NCBI GenBank assembly: GCA_023053575.1
Contig: JAKZAP010000014.1
Location: forward strand, 5,146,001 to 5,210,000
Length of the DNA stretch: 64,000 nt
Source: Branchinecta lynchi
Lineage: Eukaryota > Arthropoda > Branchiopoda > Anostraca > Branchinectidae
Reading direction: 5' to 3'
The translations under genes and the position numbers were made by a program. Positions 21,197 to 32,200 of this stretch are shown in pieces. The notes under the pieces are model-generated. The model made no database searches. It had not been told where the DNA came from and worked only from the letters and a program-made list of their open reading frames with translations. Position 1 is the stretch's first letter; every line of letters starts with the position of its first letter.

Positions 21197-21484
21197 ATAA
21201 GCATATCTCTATTGTAGTTAAGCTTGTTGAACATTCACTCATAAATCTTTCTTAATTCAGAAATTCGGCACTGCTGTGATGGAAATGGAGTAACAGCATC
21301 CCACATTTCTGCAGTACAAGAGAGTCCACAGCTACGTTTTTTGCTGTCATCCAGTTAATCGACCTACAAGATTTCCCACTATAAGTCGTTTTCTTCCTAC
21401 GGTTAATCAACCTAAGTTTTTATAAGCTGTTTTTTTTTTTGCTAAGTTTGCCGGTCAGATTGAAAAACAAGCCAAGCAAACAGA
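21197..21484. other. Short spacer between two LINE copies
   Basis: No gene. A T run at 21430-21440 precedes the 5'-truncated CR1/L2-like LINE. Confidence 0.4.
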
Positions 21485-23359
21485 TTGAATAACAAGCTCA
21501 GAAAAGTCACTCGAAAACATGCAAAAAAATACTTGGAACGTGAAGTTAATCATCTGTATGAGTCCAAACCAAGCCAGTGGTACAACCGAATCAAAAGAAT
21601 GACAGGCAAGGTGGAAAAAGGAGTTGATTTTGGTCTTGACGAAGAAGACGACGTTACTGCCAACTCCCTTAATAAACATTTGGCTAACATTGTGCAGTCC
21701 CTCCCGCCTTTGCTGGGCGAAGAAGTGCCCACCCCGCCCCCTGAGTTTATTGATTTCCCTCTAATATCAGAGTCCCAGGTGTTTTTTAAATTAAAAAGAC
21801 TTAAAAGAACAAGCATTACCCCTGTAGATATTCCCGTTGATCTTATTAAAGCATTTCCCGATTATCTCAGTGGCCCACTAACACTCCTTTTTAATCAGGT
21901 CACAAAAACAGGTGAGTATCCATCAATCTGGAAAAATGGTTTCATTACACCAATACCAAAAAAAGATGCGCCTAATGATTTTTCGGGCGTCCGACCGATC
22001 ACCATGACACCCATTTTTAGCAAAGTGTATGAGAGTTTTGTCGCAGCATGGCTGAAAGACCGTATTTTGGAGAAAATTGATCCGAGGCAGTTTGGAAATA
22101 TGCCGAACACGTCTACATCTCATTACCTAGTAAGTATAATTGACAAAATCTTACAAAACCTTGATGAACCAGATTCTTGGATTAATCTTATTGCAATAGA
22201 TCTAAGAAAAGCTTTTGATTTAATTTGCCATAATATTCTTATAAAAAAACTTCTTGGCCTAGGTGTACACTCATTCCTTGTTCGTTTAATCGCTAGTTTT
22301 CTTTCAGGCAGATGTCAACGGACAAAATATAAGTCCACCTACTCTGATCCACTGCCCATCTTTTGTGGTGTTCCTCAAGGTACCCTTTTGGGACCACTTT
22401 TGTTCCTTGTCATGATAAATGATTTGGCAACAACACTGGACAACCGTTGGAAGTATGTCGATGACTTGTCACTCATTGAATGCTGTCGGAAAAACCTCCC
22501 AAGCAGTGCAGGTTCACTAAATGAATGATATATGTCAAGAGGCAAAGGTGGACAGAATGACTGTCAACTGCGACAAATCTGTAATTTTAACCATTTCTTT
22601 TTTAAAATCCACGCCAGTTTTTAACCCAATTATTCCCAGCGCTAGTCACGTGACCGAAATCAAACTACTTGGTGTCCATATAACTTCAGATCTGAAGTGG
22701 AACAAGCACGTCGATGGCATGTTAAAGAAAACCAATTTGGCCATCAGATCTCTAAAGTTGCTGGCTCGCCATGGAATCCCTGCCCCACACCTCCTACGCA
22801 TTTATTTTTCTTTTATTCGTTCGACACTCGAGTACTGCTGCCCTGTATGGCATTTTGGACTGACGAAGGAACAGTCTGACCGGGTTGAGAGGGTGCAATA
22901 CCGTGCCCTCCTAGTAATTTCAAAAGCCCTGAAAGTACCATACATATCCCTCCTTAATCAGTTTCAACTTCAAACCCTTCACTCCCGTCGTTTAAAACTC
23001 TCCCTATCTTTTGGACATAAAATCCTGTCGAGCCCCATTCACCGAAATATCCTCCCGCCCCAACATGAACCGGCTCGGTTAAGGCCAAGCAGGTCCATTG
23101 CAGAGCCTGTACCGAAACTTCAACCTGTGACTGCTTCACATGCTCGTTATGAGCTTAGTTTTGTGCCCTCGTTTGTTAAGTTGTTCAATGCCGGGTCGAT
23201 TTTTTAGTCTGTAAAATAGTTATCAATTGTATATATTGTATTTTTGTGCATGTTATTTTTGGCTCATCGATTGACATACATGTTGACAACAAAAACTAAT
23301 AATCGGCTCTGTCCGTCGCATGTTTTTAGAATAAAGTGAATTGAATTGAAATTGAATTT
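21485..23359 (+). mobile_element. CR1/L2-like LINE, RT nearly complete, one frameshift
   Basis: First frame (21485-22528): RT fingers and palm with GFITPIPKKDAPNDFSGVRPI, motif A AIDLRKAFD, motif B GVPQGTLLGPLLFLVMINDL and motif C KYVDDLSL. A shift near 22520 leads to the second frame (to 23207), with KLLGVHITSDLKWNKHVDGM, RSTLEYCCPVWHFG and the terminal block FVPSFVKLFN. The 3' end is AATAAAGTGAATTGAATTGAAATTGAA, a microsatellite-like tail usual for this group. The N-terminal endonuclease is missing (5' truncation). It is the best preserved LINE here and may be fairly young. Related 3' ends lie at 56345-56735. Confidence 0.88.
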
Positions 23360-24176
23360 TTTTTTTATAAGCCGTTTTTGAGCTCAGTCAAACCAACCGG
23401 CGAGATGAAAAAACGGTCGATAGTGGCAAATAGGTAGGCTAACCAACCTATGGAGAAAAGGCAAAAAATGCAGCTAATGTTGATGCTTGAAGCCACAAAG
23501 ACAAAGATCTTCTGTTTTTACAACACTAAATCTTTTTCTCATATTGAATTCATGTTTTTTCTAACGATTATGCATTATGTTTGCATTTTTTTTTCCAAGT
23601 ATCTACAGTTAAACAATGATAGTGTAATAGAAACAAAACTCGTATGACCAGCCATTATGGTAACAAAGTCACCAGAAAATTGTTGGGTCCTGCCAGAAGT
23701 TCATGTACTGGCAGTGCAGCTTGTGCACTGTTTTTTAGTTGAAAACATACAATTAAGAAGAGGAAGCTGGCATTCTTTTGAGATACTATTTACCTTTTCT
23801 GATGTTTCTGTGGTGGGAGGATAAGGACAAGCAAAGTTGGGCAATAGAATCATCAATTTAAATTGTGATGAAAATAGTATAGGCTCCTGTCGGGCCGGGG
23901 ATACAAGGTTGATACAATATATACCAAACATATTTTACCTATAACTAATTATATAAATAAATGTTAAAAATTCCATGACTCACCACCAGACGGGAATCCG
24001 CCCCACAAACCCACCGACACTCCGCAAGATCAACCTGAAACCCCCCCCCCAAAAAAAATACCCAATGCGCAAGCGTAGGTTACCGATGGCCGGCAGCTGA
24101 CATATACTGGCCCAGCTATATTCTGCATTCGCTATGCCGCAAATACTAGCGCTGTCGTCATTCTGGTCACTACTGA
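23360..24176. other. Intergenic, nothing recognised
   Basis: Low-complexity runs near 23350-23365 and a C/A run at 24040-24058. A minus-strand frame at 23701-23931 could reach a donor (GAAAAG|GTAAAT), but no family is recognised. Confidence 0.4.
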
Positions 24177-24521
24177 CCATGAAAGATAAAAAATGCATTC
24201 ATTCCACATTTTATAAGTATTGCAAATATCTCCTAGGACTACCTCTGTGGGCCCGTAATTCTAGACTGTCTGCAAAGTATAATGTCACCAATCCGTTTAT
24301 TGCAATATCTGAGAGAATTGCAGGTTTTATTCGTTCTCTTGACGCTAGCCATACTTTGTATAGGGCTATGTTGCCCCATGTGTAAATAAGAGTATCAAAA
24401 TTTATGTGTTACATGTTGTGTCTTCTTGTCTTTTTTCCTTCTTTCTTTTCTTGTCTTTTCTTTCATACTCCATTTGTGACTTGTGTCTTAAAAATGGGAA
24501 ATAAATTTCATTCATTCATGC
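24177..24521 (+). pseudogene. LINE family A 3' end with (ATTC)n tail
   Basis: The frame from about 24177 to the stop at 24385 reads FYKYCKYLLGLPLWARNSRL and ends near ASHTLYRAMLPHV, matching the C-terminal region at 3465-3660. The 3' UTR ends GGGAAATAAATTTCATTCATTCATG. A short 5'-truncated copy. Confidence 0.7.
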
Positions 24522-24694
24522 AATATGGACCCCAACTAAAACATATCAACAATAAACAATTAAAATTTACTTTAATTTTTTTTTATCTATGATTCTTAGA
24601 TTAATTTATAAGTATAGAATGAAGTTGCTTTTTAATATTTGGAAGAGAATTACTGATATCAATATATTGTAAATAAAGATGCCATGTACCCGTG

Positions 24695-25575
24695 ATTGAA
24701 AAATATGGTGAGAACCGCAATCTCTCAGTAGTTAATTTAAGGTGCTGCATTTTCCATTTATGAGGGGTTTCATACTGGTTTCATACGCATGGTCAGGTTG
24801 CTCAGGGAAAAATTACTCAAACAAAACTACGAAGGTAGTTCCGACCGGTCATATTTTACCTTAAATAAAAAAGAATGGAGAGTGAATAATTCTGAAACAG
24901 GCATAATATTAGTTAACAAATATAGAGTTTCAGTTGTAGTTTTATTAGGATAAGAAGAAGGGGACGGTACAGGAGTGCTGCCTGAAGCTGCCACCCTAAA
25001 CTCCTATTTTTGGGAAATGACTTAGGGAAAAGAGTAAAGGTTAAGATAAAATTCAGTGGAGTATCCTGAAAGGAAGCTTAAAACCTTCACTTTCTGCTGG
25101 TACCATAGTTTACTTGTAATTGTGCAAGGCTAAGCTAGAGAACACGAAAGAATATAGGCACCCAAGTGATGATGAAGTCGCCCACTTTGCTAAAAATAGT
25201 ATTTTGCTACATGGTGAAGTTAGAGGCCAGCTGTTTGGTCAGAGAGGTTCCTTGACCTTTTGCAAATAACAAAATTTGCTGTTTTCTTGGAATTTGCATG
25301 ATTTTTCTGGGGTGGCAGCTTCATGATCCAAGGTGGCAGGATCATGTACCATGGCCAATTGGGGGGTGGGCGGTGCCGTAGTAAGGGCAGCTTCATGCAA
25401 CACTCCTGTACATATTTTTGTAAAATTCGAAGACCCAGTTTTGAAGAGTCTGTATCGGTTTCACATGATATTTGAATATTGCCAAATAAATCAAGGGACA
25501 AAACATAAGATGGGAGTGTATCAAAGCAAAATAAATCAGGCGTAGAACTTCATCTGGGGAAAATTGCTGGGGATG
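24695..25575 (+). repeat. Dispersed repeat E, copy 1
   Basis: Matches 38060-38680 in blocks: GTGAGAACCG, CGCATGGTCAGGTTGCTCAGG, GACCGGTCATAT, and at the far end AATAAATCAGGCGTAGAACTTCATCTG. It keeps GTTAATTTAAGGTGCTG uninterrupted, the pre-insertion form of the site that carries a MITE in copy 2. No coding content is supported. Confidence 0.65.
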
Positions 25576-26117
25576 ATAAACACTTGGGAATGATAGAAAG
25601 TTTTATAGAGACCATTTTTTTTTTATTGACGTCAAAAGGGAGGGCTATATCCCTCCTTAATAATGACAGAAATTGTGCTTTTATTGGGCTTATTTATTGT
25701 GTTTTTATTGTGAAATTGTGCTTACTGGGATAAACTCACTCTTAAATTTATAAGTCCTATACCTCACACACAAAGTTAAATTTTTTGTTTATAATTATAT
25801 TATTTATGCTACTTTCTGCTTTCGTCCAGTAAGCTGCAATCATTCTACTGATATGTTTCTAGCCTCACTGTTTCTCAGAATCTTTAATGGTCACAGTCCA
25901 GTACTGTAACAAAGGATCAGCAAAGGATAAGTTACCTTTGAGCATTCTGCAGCCTCAGAAACTCCAATAAAATTTCCAAAAAATTTGACCACTTTTTTTA
26001 GTTTATCTTCTTTTTCTTCTGGACAAAAGGGTTAAGTTACCGAACTAACTGAACAAATCATTTTCACAGGAGATGGCGAATAAGTCGATGCAATGCTTTC
26101 GGCATTTTGTTTGAAAA
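25576..26117 (+). promoter_or_regulatory. Upstream region of DAP3 (5' UTR and promoter expected)
   Basis: The DAP3 start codon is at 26118, so its 5' UTR and core promoter should lie here. The sequence is AT-rich with no convincing TATA box, and transcription start cannot be set from sequence alone. A splice-acceptor-like TTTTCACAG at about 26060-26068 could mark an upstream non-coding exon. Confidence 0.3.
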
Positions 26118-26213
26118 ATGAAAAGCACACGGCTTATTTGTAGATATTTTTCCGAATCAGTAACAGTTCAGACGGATAAGATTCTTCTGCACCGAACGGC
26201 GGAAAGCAATCCA
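26118..26213 (+). CDS. DAP3: DAP3 exon 1: presequence and RTAESNP motif
   Basis: ATG opens MKSTRLICRYFSESV, a short basic and hydroxylated start typical of a mitochondrial targeting peptide, and runs 32 codons to HRTAESNP before the donor CCA|GTAAGT. The RT-x-E-x-(N/D)P motif precedes the EGRxY block in animal DAP3, and joining to 30811 gives ESNP-TLHTRIHEGRYY, which aligns without a gap. There is no in-frame ATG nearby upstream. Confidence 0.88.
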
Positions 26214-29200
26214 GTAAGTTCCACATTTTTGCTGCCTTACCAAATTCAGAAAGGTAAGTAACTCACTTAATTTCGGGGGAATGCCTTGCAGCTGCTTTTT
26301 GGTATTGCGATTGACAGCCCATACCACTATTGCAGTCTCCTATCTCGGAGGTTTGTCCTGATCTTGCAAATGGTGTAATATCATCCCCAGGGGCGCCCCG
26401 ATACTTTCCTAATCGGGGGGGTGCAGCTTCAGAATTTTACCGGAATTTTTCGAGCTTTTACCGGAGTTTTTCGAGGTTTTATCGGAAATTCGCCATAGTG
26501 ATAATCTCTGCAGAAAGTCTAGAATACTGTTGTATTCTGACTTTGGTTATGTATAGTAAACAAAAAGAAGGCTCGTTAACACTTAAACAAACAAAAAATC
26601 TGACATTCAACACACCTTACACATTTATTTGTCGCATTTTAAGCATTTTCTGTTTATCCTGGTTTATCCATAACACTTCCAGTTTCACACTCACACTCAT
26701 CAGCTAGATCTGTTTCACATGTTATTTAATAGCAGACTTTTTAGACGCTGGTCAGCCATTGTCGAATGCAAGGTGGTCTTAACGAGCTTCATCTTTCTAA
26801 AAGTTTGTTCGCCTTTTGCTGAAGTAACAGGGATTGTCTTAGCCTGCTTGAAAGCTTTCCAGAATAGTGGTAAGACGTCTTTCAGTTGACGAGAGTCCTC
26901 GAATATATCTTCAAACTTTTGTTTGTTTCGAGGCTCTCACTGCAACTTTCTACGTCATGTCCAAACAAGGCAAATTTGTTTTTGTGACATTTGCAGTCTC
27001 TGGCTGAAGTGCCATATAGCGATCGCAATTCCGTCTGTTGGTCGGTCCGGTTTTTTGTCACACTTTTTCGAGTTAGGGTACTTCCACATGTGCTAGGACG
27101 ATGAAACTTGGCGGCCGTATCAGGGACCTGAGCAGTTTCGGTTTCCCGATCCGACCATCTGGAGTGGAGGGCGGGGGAATCTGGGAAATTTAGGGCAGTT
27201 TGTCACTCTTTTTCTAGTTAGGGTACTTCCAGATGTGCTAGGCCGATGAGACTTGGCAGGCATACCAAAGACCCGACCAAAGTAACTTGGAAATAATCAG
27301 TTTCCTGATCCGATCACCTAGGGGGGGGGGGGGGGAAAGCGGGGGAATCTGGAAAATTGGGTAGTGTGTAAATTTGAATGGGTGATCGGATTGGAATGAA
27401 ACTTGATGACTGAATAAAGGACATACCTCTGATGTCCCATTTTAAGTCCGTACCGGATTTGGTAGCTGTTGGGAGGGGGGGGTGAGACCGGAAATATCGA
27501 GAAACGGTTAGAATGGGGGAATCAGAGTGAAACTTGCTGGGAAGAACAAGCATCTACCACAGATAAATCGGTTACATAATTGGACTGGATCCGGACCCTT
27601 GGGGGGTGGAGGGGAGTTTCACGGAATAACAGTGATGTCAGTCTTGGGGATTTCCGCGATGAAACTTGGGAGGTATATCATGGACCCGTTCAATCTGACA
27701 GAGCCCTTACCTACTACATACAGTTGCAAGTGCAATATGAGCTTACAGCTCTTGTTGAACTCTTCTTGGTTCACCAGTGTCACCGGAAAGGATTGGAGAA
27801 AGCTGTCGGCGCTTTTTGGATTCAGATTCAGCCGAATTCCGGTAGAATCTGTGGGGTAAATTCCAGTAGATTCCCTGAGACAAGTTCCAGTAGATTCCTT
27901 GTGAAAGATATCGCACAAATTCCGGTAGCTTCCCTGAGCCGAATTCTGGTAGATTCCGTGGGGTGAATTCCGCCACATTCCCTGAGAAAAATTCCGGTAG
28001 ATTCCTTGTGAAAGATTTATTGTAGATACCATGAGCTAAAAGCTTCCCTGAGCTGATTTTTGGTAGATTTCGTGGAGTGAATTCCGGTAGATTCCCTGTG
28101 ACTAAGTTCCGGTAGATTCCTTGTGAAAGATGTCGCACAAATTCCGGTAGATTCCCTGAGCCGAATTCTAGTAGATTCCGTGGGGTGACTTCTGGTAGAT
28201 TCCCTGAGATGAATTCCGGTAGATTCCTTGTGAAAGATTCAGTGTACATTACATGAGCAAAATTCGGTAGATTCCGCGAGCCGAATTTCGTAGATTCCGA
28301 GGGGAAATTCCGGTAGATTCCCTGAGACAAGTTCTTTCAGATTCCTTGTGAAAGATTAAGCATAGCGATTTAGCAGGTGAATTTTACAAATTTTAACTGT
28401 CGCTGCTTCGCCGCACCAGTCAAAATTTACCAGATTTTTTTTCCCACAGGCTTTCTGGGGGGGGGAGTGCAGCACCCCCCCCCTCCACACACACACCCTC
28501 GCGACGCCCCTGATCATCCCTATGAGTTTTCCTCTTATCTGGCTGACAGATAAGAGGACATTTAGGCCTATGTCCTGAAGCCAACATTTATCCTAGCTCC
28601 AGACTCTCCTGAGCAAGAGGTTTGCCTCATTTTGCAGTGGGCATTACATATGGGGGAGGAAGGGATGCCCCCCCCCCTAATAATGTTGTCAGCCAGTCTG
28701 TAAAAATATCTGAGTTGGTACAAAGCACCAAATTTTCAGTTTTTTCTTGGTAACAGTCAGTTTTTCATTAAAATAGTTGATCTTTTCTTTAAAAACTTGT
28801 TTTTCTTAAAATCAGTTAATTTTGTGTTAAAGTAGTAATTTTATTCTAAAAACAATTGTTTATTCTGCAAAAATAACCAGCCAGTCGAAAAATACCCCCC
28901 CCCCCCAAAAAAAAAAAAAATTTATTTTGGCTAGTAACGCCTCTGGTTCCAGAAGATCATAGACTGATCAGATGACCAAAACATTGAGGCTAACCTCAAG
29001 CTCACAAGAACACTGAAGCCGCCGGATTGGCAGAAACCCCACAGATAGCAGGTTGTGTAAATTCTAGGACAAACCTCAGCTTCAGGAGATTGCTTGACAG
29101 CCAAATCAGAGGAAACCTCACAGGTAGGATATAACAACAGTGGCAAGATCAGGACAAACCTCGAAGGTAGGGGACTGCAACAGTGGTATAGACTGACTAT

Positions 29201-32200
29201 TATAGCCTTCTATGTATAGTGTCTTCACCTTCAACCATAACGGTCTCAGAGGACACAACTTGAAACTGAGTGGTAAGAAGTTCCGAAAAGACATCGGAAA
29301 ATGGAGCTTTAGAAACCGAATAGTAGAATGTTGGAATAATCTCCCAGAAAGTGTTGTAAATGCCGAAAATATCAACCAATTCAAAGCAGGTGTCGACTAC
29401 CACCTGGCTGAAATTCAATTTAGCGTGTAAAGTGTCCCAAGAAATTTATAGAGGCGAAAGCCTTATTATTGCAATTATATTATTATTATATAGGCTTGAA
29501 GCACCTTTCCTGGACTTATGTAGCGTCATCATGGTTTTAGAATTCTAAATATTGCTGCAGGAAATTCCGCTTATGCATTTGAGATCTCTTCAATTTTCAA
29601 AGCTTTTTGGCGAATCTCAGGGTAAATCTGTCTGGCAAAATAATGGATTTGGGGGTGTTAACTTATAAAAAACAGTAAATTGAGATTTGATACTGAAACC
29701 ATTTTATTTTATGTTTGATCATGACATGAGGAATTTTGTTTGTCAAATCTTTCACCAAAAAAAAGCTATGAAATGTATTTTAGTCTTACCTTAGAGTATT
29801 AGTATTGTAAGTACAGTTTACTGAGATTTTATGTTTGGTGGCATTTACAGCTAAATCCAAGCCCATTCCTGACTGACAAGACAAGACATTAGTTGCATTT
29901 TTGATTGCCCTTCCTTATGTCAGTTCTTCTTATTTCTCGTTTCCAATCATCTTCCGAGTTCGCAGTTTGTTTAATTGTCGTTTTTGCTGAAACGGAGACT
30001 GTGTCAGTTCTTGGTCCTACAATACCTGCTAGTGAAATGGAGAACTTGGACGCAGACCCAGTGCCTGGTCAGAGTTCGCCTGTCATGAATATATTAACCC
30101 AACAAAATTGAAAGTCGGAAAGTGTGTTTGGAAATGGATGATTACAACTTGTCTATTTAAACTACAAGAATTGCCTTTTCACTGTCAAATGTAACTACCC
30201 TTTACTGACTTATTTAGGCGATTTTATGAATGATTTGACAGGATGCTTATTTTCCATTTTTATTCACCTGCGTCTTGAAACGTCAAAGGCGTCAGGCGAA
30301 CCGAGTGTAAAAACAGAAATTAAGGTTCAATGGCCAACTCCCAGGGGACTTACACAGGCGATCAAAAACTCAACTATGATGAAATGGATGTAACTCAAAA
30401 ATAAAAAAATATGAAATCTGCTAGGTAGACTACTAAAGTAGTTTTTAAAAATATTTACTAATCTTTTTAGTTTGGTAACTCAGAGGACTATCACCAAGCA
30501 TCTTTACCCTGCCAGCTCAACCCAAGCTGTAAAAATGTCCATTTATAAGTGCATATCCTGTCAGGTACAGACTAGCCTTATTCATCAGTCCCACAATGGA
30601 GGCAGGTTGAAATTATGTTGTTTATGTTTGAATCATGTTCTTCTAGTTCTCTTTCAAAGTCATTGCACTGCTGAGATCATGGCTATTCAAGAATGTCTGC
30701 AAAGACATCATGGAGAGAGAAGTTGCATTTTACAAAATGTGAATTTGGGTGCGTACCAACTTCTTTGAACTTTATAGGTTATAGATTCATTTCTTGTTGA
30801 TTTCTTCTAGACACTACATACAAGAATCCATGAGGGACGATACTATGTGATTCCTGAGAAGCCATTCAACACTCTATTCCAGAAGGGGGGCGTCCCTGAT
30901 CCATATTTGGAGCAGGTATGTTGTTTATTTTTGGTGTTTATTTGCTTATTCTTCTACATTGAAATAATATATGAACATTTAAATAACACAAAAAAAAAAA
31001 ATAGCTGACGTATCCGTCTCTAAAAATACAGTGTTGAGTTTCTTCTCTAAAAGTGAAGCCAAACCCTGTAGAAGTTGAACGTAAAAGTTTTGAATTCTCT
31101 GGTTTTGTTTTATTCATTTCTATTTCGCAGGTATCATGCTTGAAAGAGCCAGCGATCATGGTTCGGAAACCAGCGATTGAGATGATTGATCTACTTGAGA
31201 ATACAAACCTCAGCTACCCGTCTATGCGATACGTCTTATGTATCCTTTTCTTTGGTAGACTTTTAGTCGGTCCTGATATGGTGGCCAGTCTTGAATGGAT
31301 ACTTAGAGCATTGTCAATGTTACAGTGTTTCATTTAAACTGGTTTGTATCACTTTGGAAGTTGTACGGATTTTACCTTAGTAGGTTAATTTTAAAGCATA
31401 AAAGACATTAGAAATCACTATTTTATTAAACTTTTTGAGAAATAATGCACAGACACAAGCAATTGCAATTGGAGAAGTTTTTGTTTTTTGGTCATTCTGA
31501 GATATTCGAATAAGTAAACATGTGATTAATGTCACACTGTCTGAGTGTCAGAATCGATGCAGATAATACATTTGATATGAACAATACTCACTGGATTAGC
31601 CAGCGAAGCTAAAGTATAGATATCCCAGAGACCAACTTGTTGATTGGGAGATAGGTAGGGGCTTAAAGTTAAGAGGAATCGAATATCTATGATTTTGTGT
31701 TACTTTTTTCCTTAATTCAAGTCTAATAGATGGGCTGGATGGTGCTGGAAAATCCATGACGATGGCACATCTCCTCCATTATGCCTCGTGCCGAGACTGG
31801 ATCCTTGTCCATGTGCCGTGGGGTAAGCCATCTTCTTTATAGTTCTTGTCCCGTTTTATTCTTAGTTTTAGCAAGAACAAATAACGAGTAAGAACAATGG
31901 TCTCTCGTCCATCCACCGACTAAAAATGTTCCGACAACAATGAGCGGAGGTGGACCCATTTCTTGGTCGCCCGTGTATACTCGTTGGTCTCCGACTCTCC
32001 GCCGTTACACACTTGAAGTCATTTACGAAGAAAACAACGTAGCCACTAGCGAGGCGGATGTTCTGGCCTGTTCACACGGGAAGGAAACAGCGTTGATTTT
32101 GTTTGAGTAGACTTCTGATTAGTGAATATTAGCGATGCGAAAAACAAAAAGCGAACTTGACGATGGTCATTCATAATCGCTTTTCGCACCATGACCATAC

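Larger units (their letters stand above)
26388..28512 (-). mobile_element. hAT-type DNA transposon, decayed, in DAP3 intron 1
   Basis: Ends CAGGGGCGCCCC (left) and CGACGCCCCTG (right) are inverted repeats, flanked by a perfect 8-bp duplication ATCATCCC (26380-26387 and 28513-28520). CAGGG-type ends and 8-bp duplications are hallmarks of hAT elements. The interior holds a minus-strand transposase remnant (26715-26938), segments related to a repeat at 59.1-59.6 kb, and a minisatellite (27833-28360). The copy is not autonomous. Confidence 0.9.

Noticed and set aside
26330..26707. 125-codon ORF crossing the left end of the hAT element
   Set aside because: Spans the target-site junction and transposon terminus, so it cannot be an old gene.
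27743..28330. 195-codon minus-strand ORF with RNLPEF-like repeats
   Set aside because: It is the minisatellite of the hAT element read in an open frame; several frames are open.
27833..28360. CRISPR-like array of regularly repeated units
   Set aside because: Eukaryotic context, no unique spacers, and variable tails that themselves repeat in order; it is a minisatellite.
30471..30564. Splice-bracketed frame (CTTTTTAG ... CTGTCAG|GTACAG) upstream of DAP3 exon 2
   Set aside because: Its peptide does not match DAP3, its entering phase does not follow exon 1, and exon 1 joins exon 2 directly with perfect alignment.
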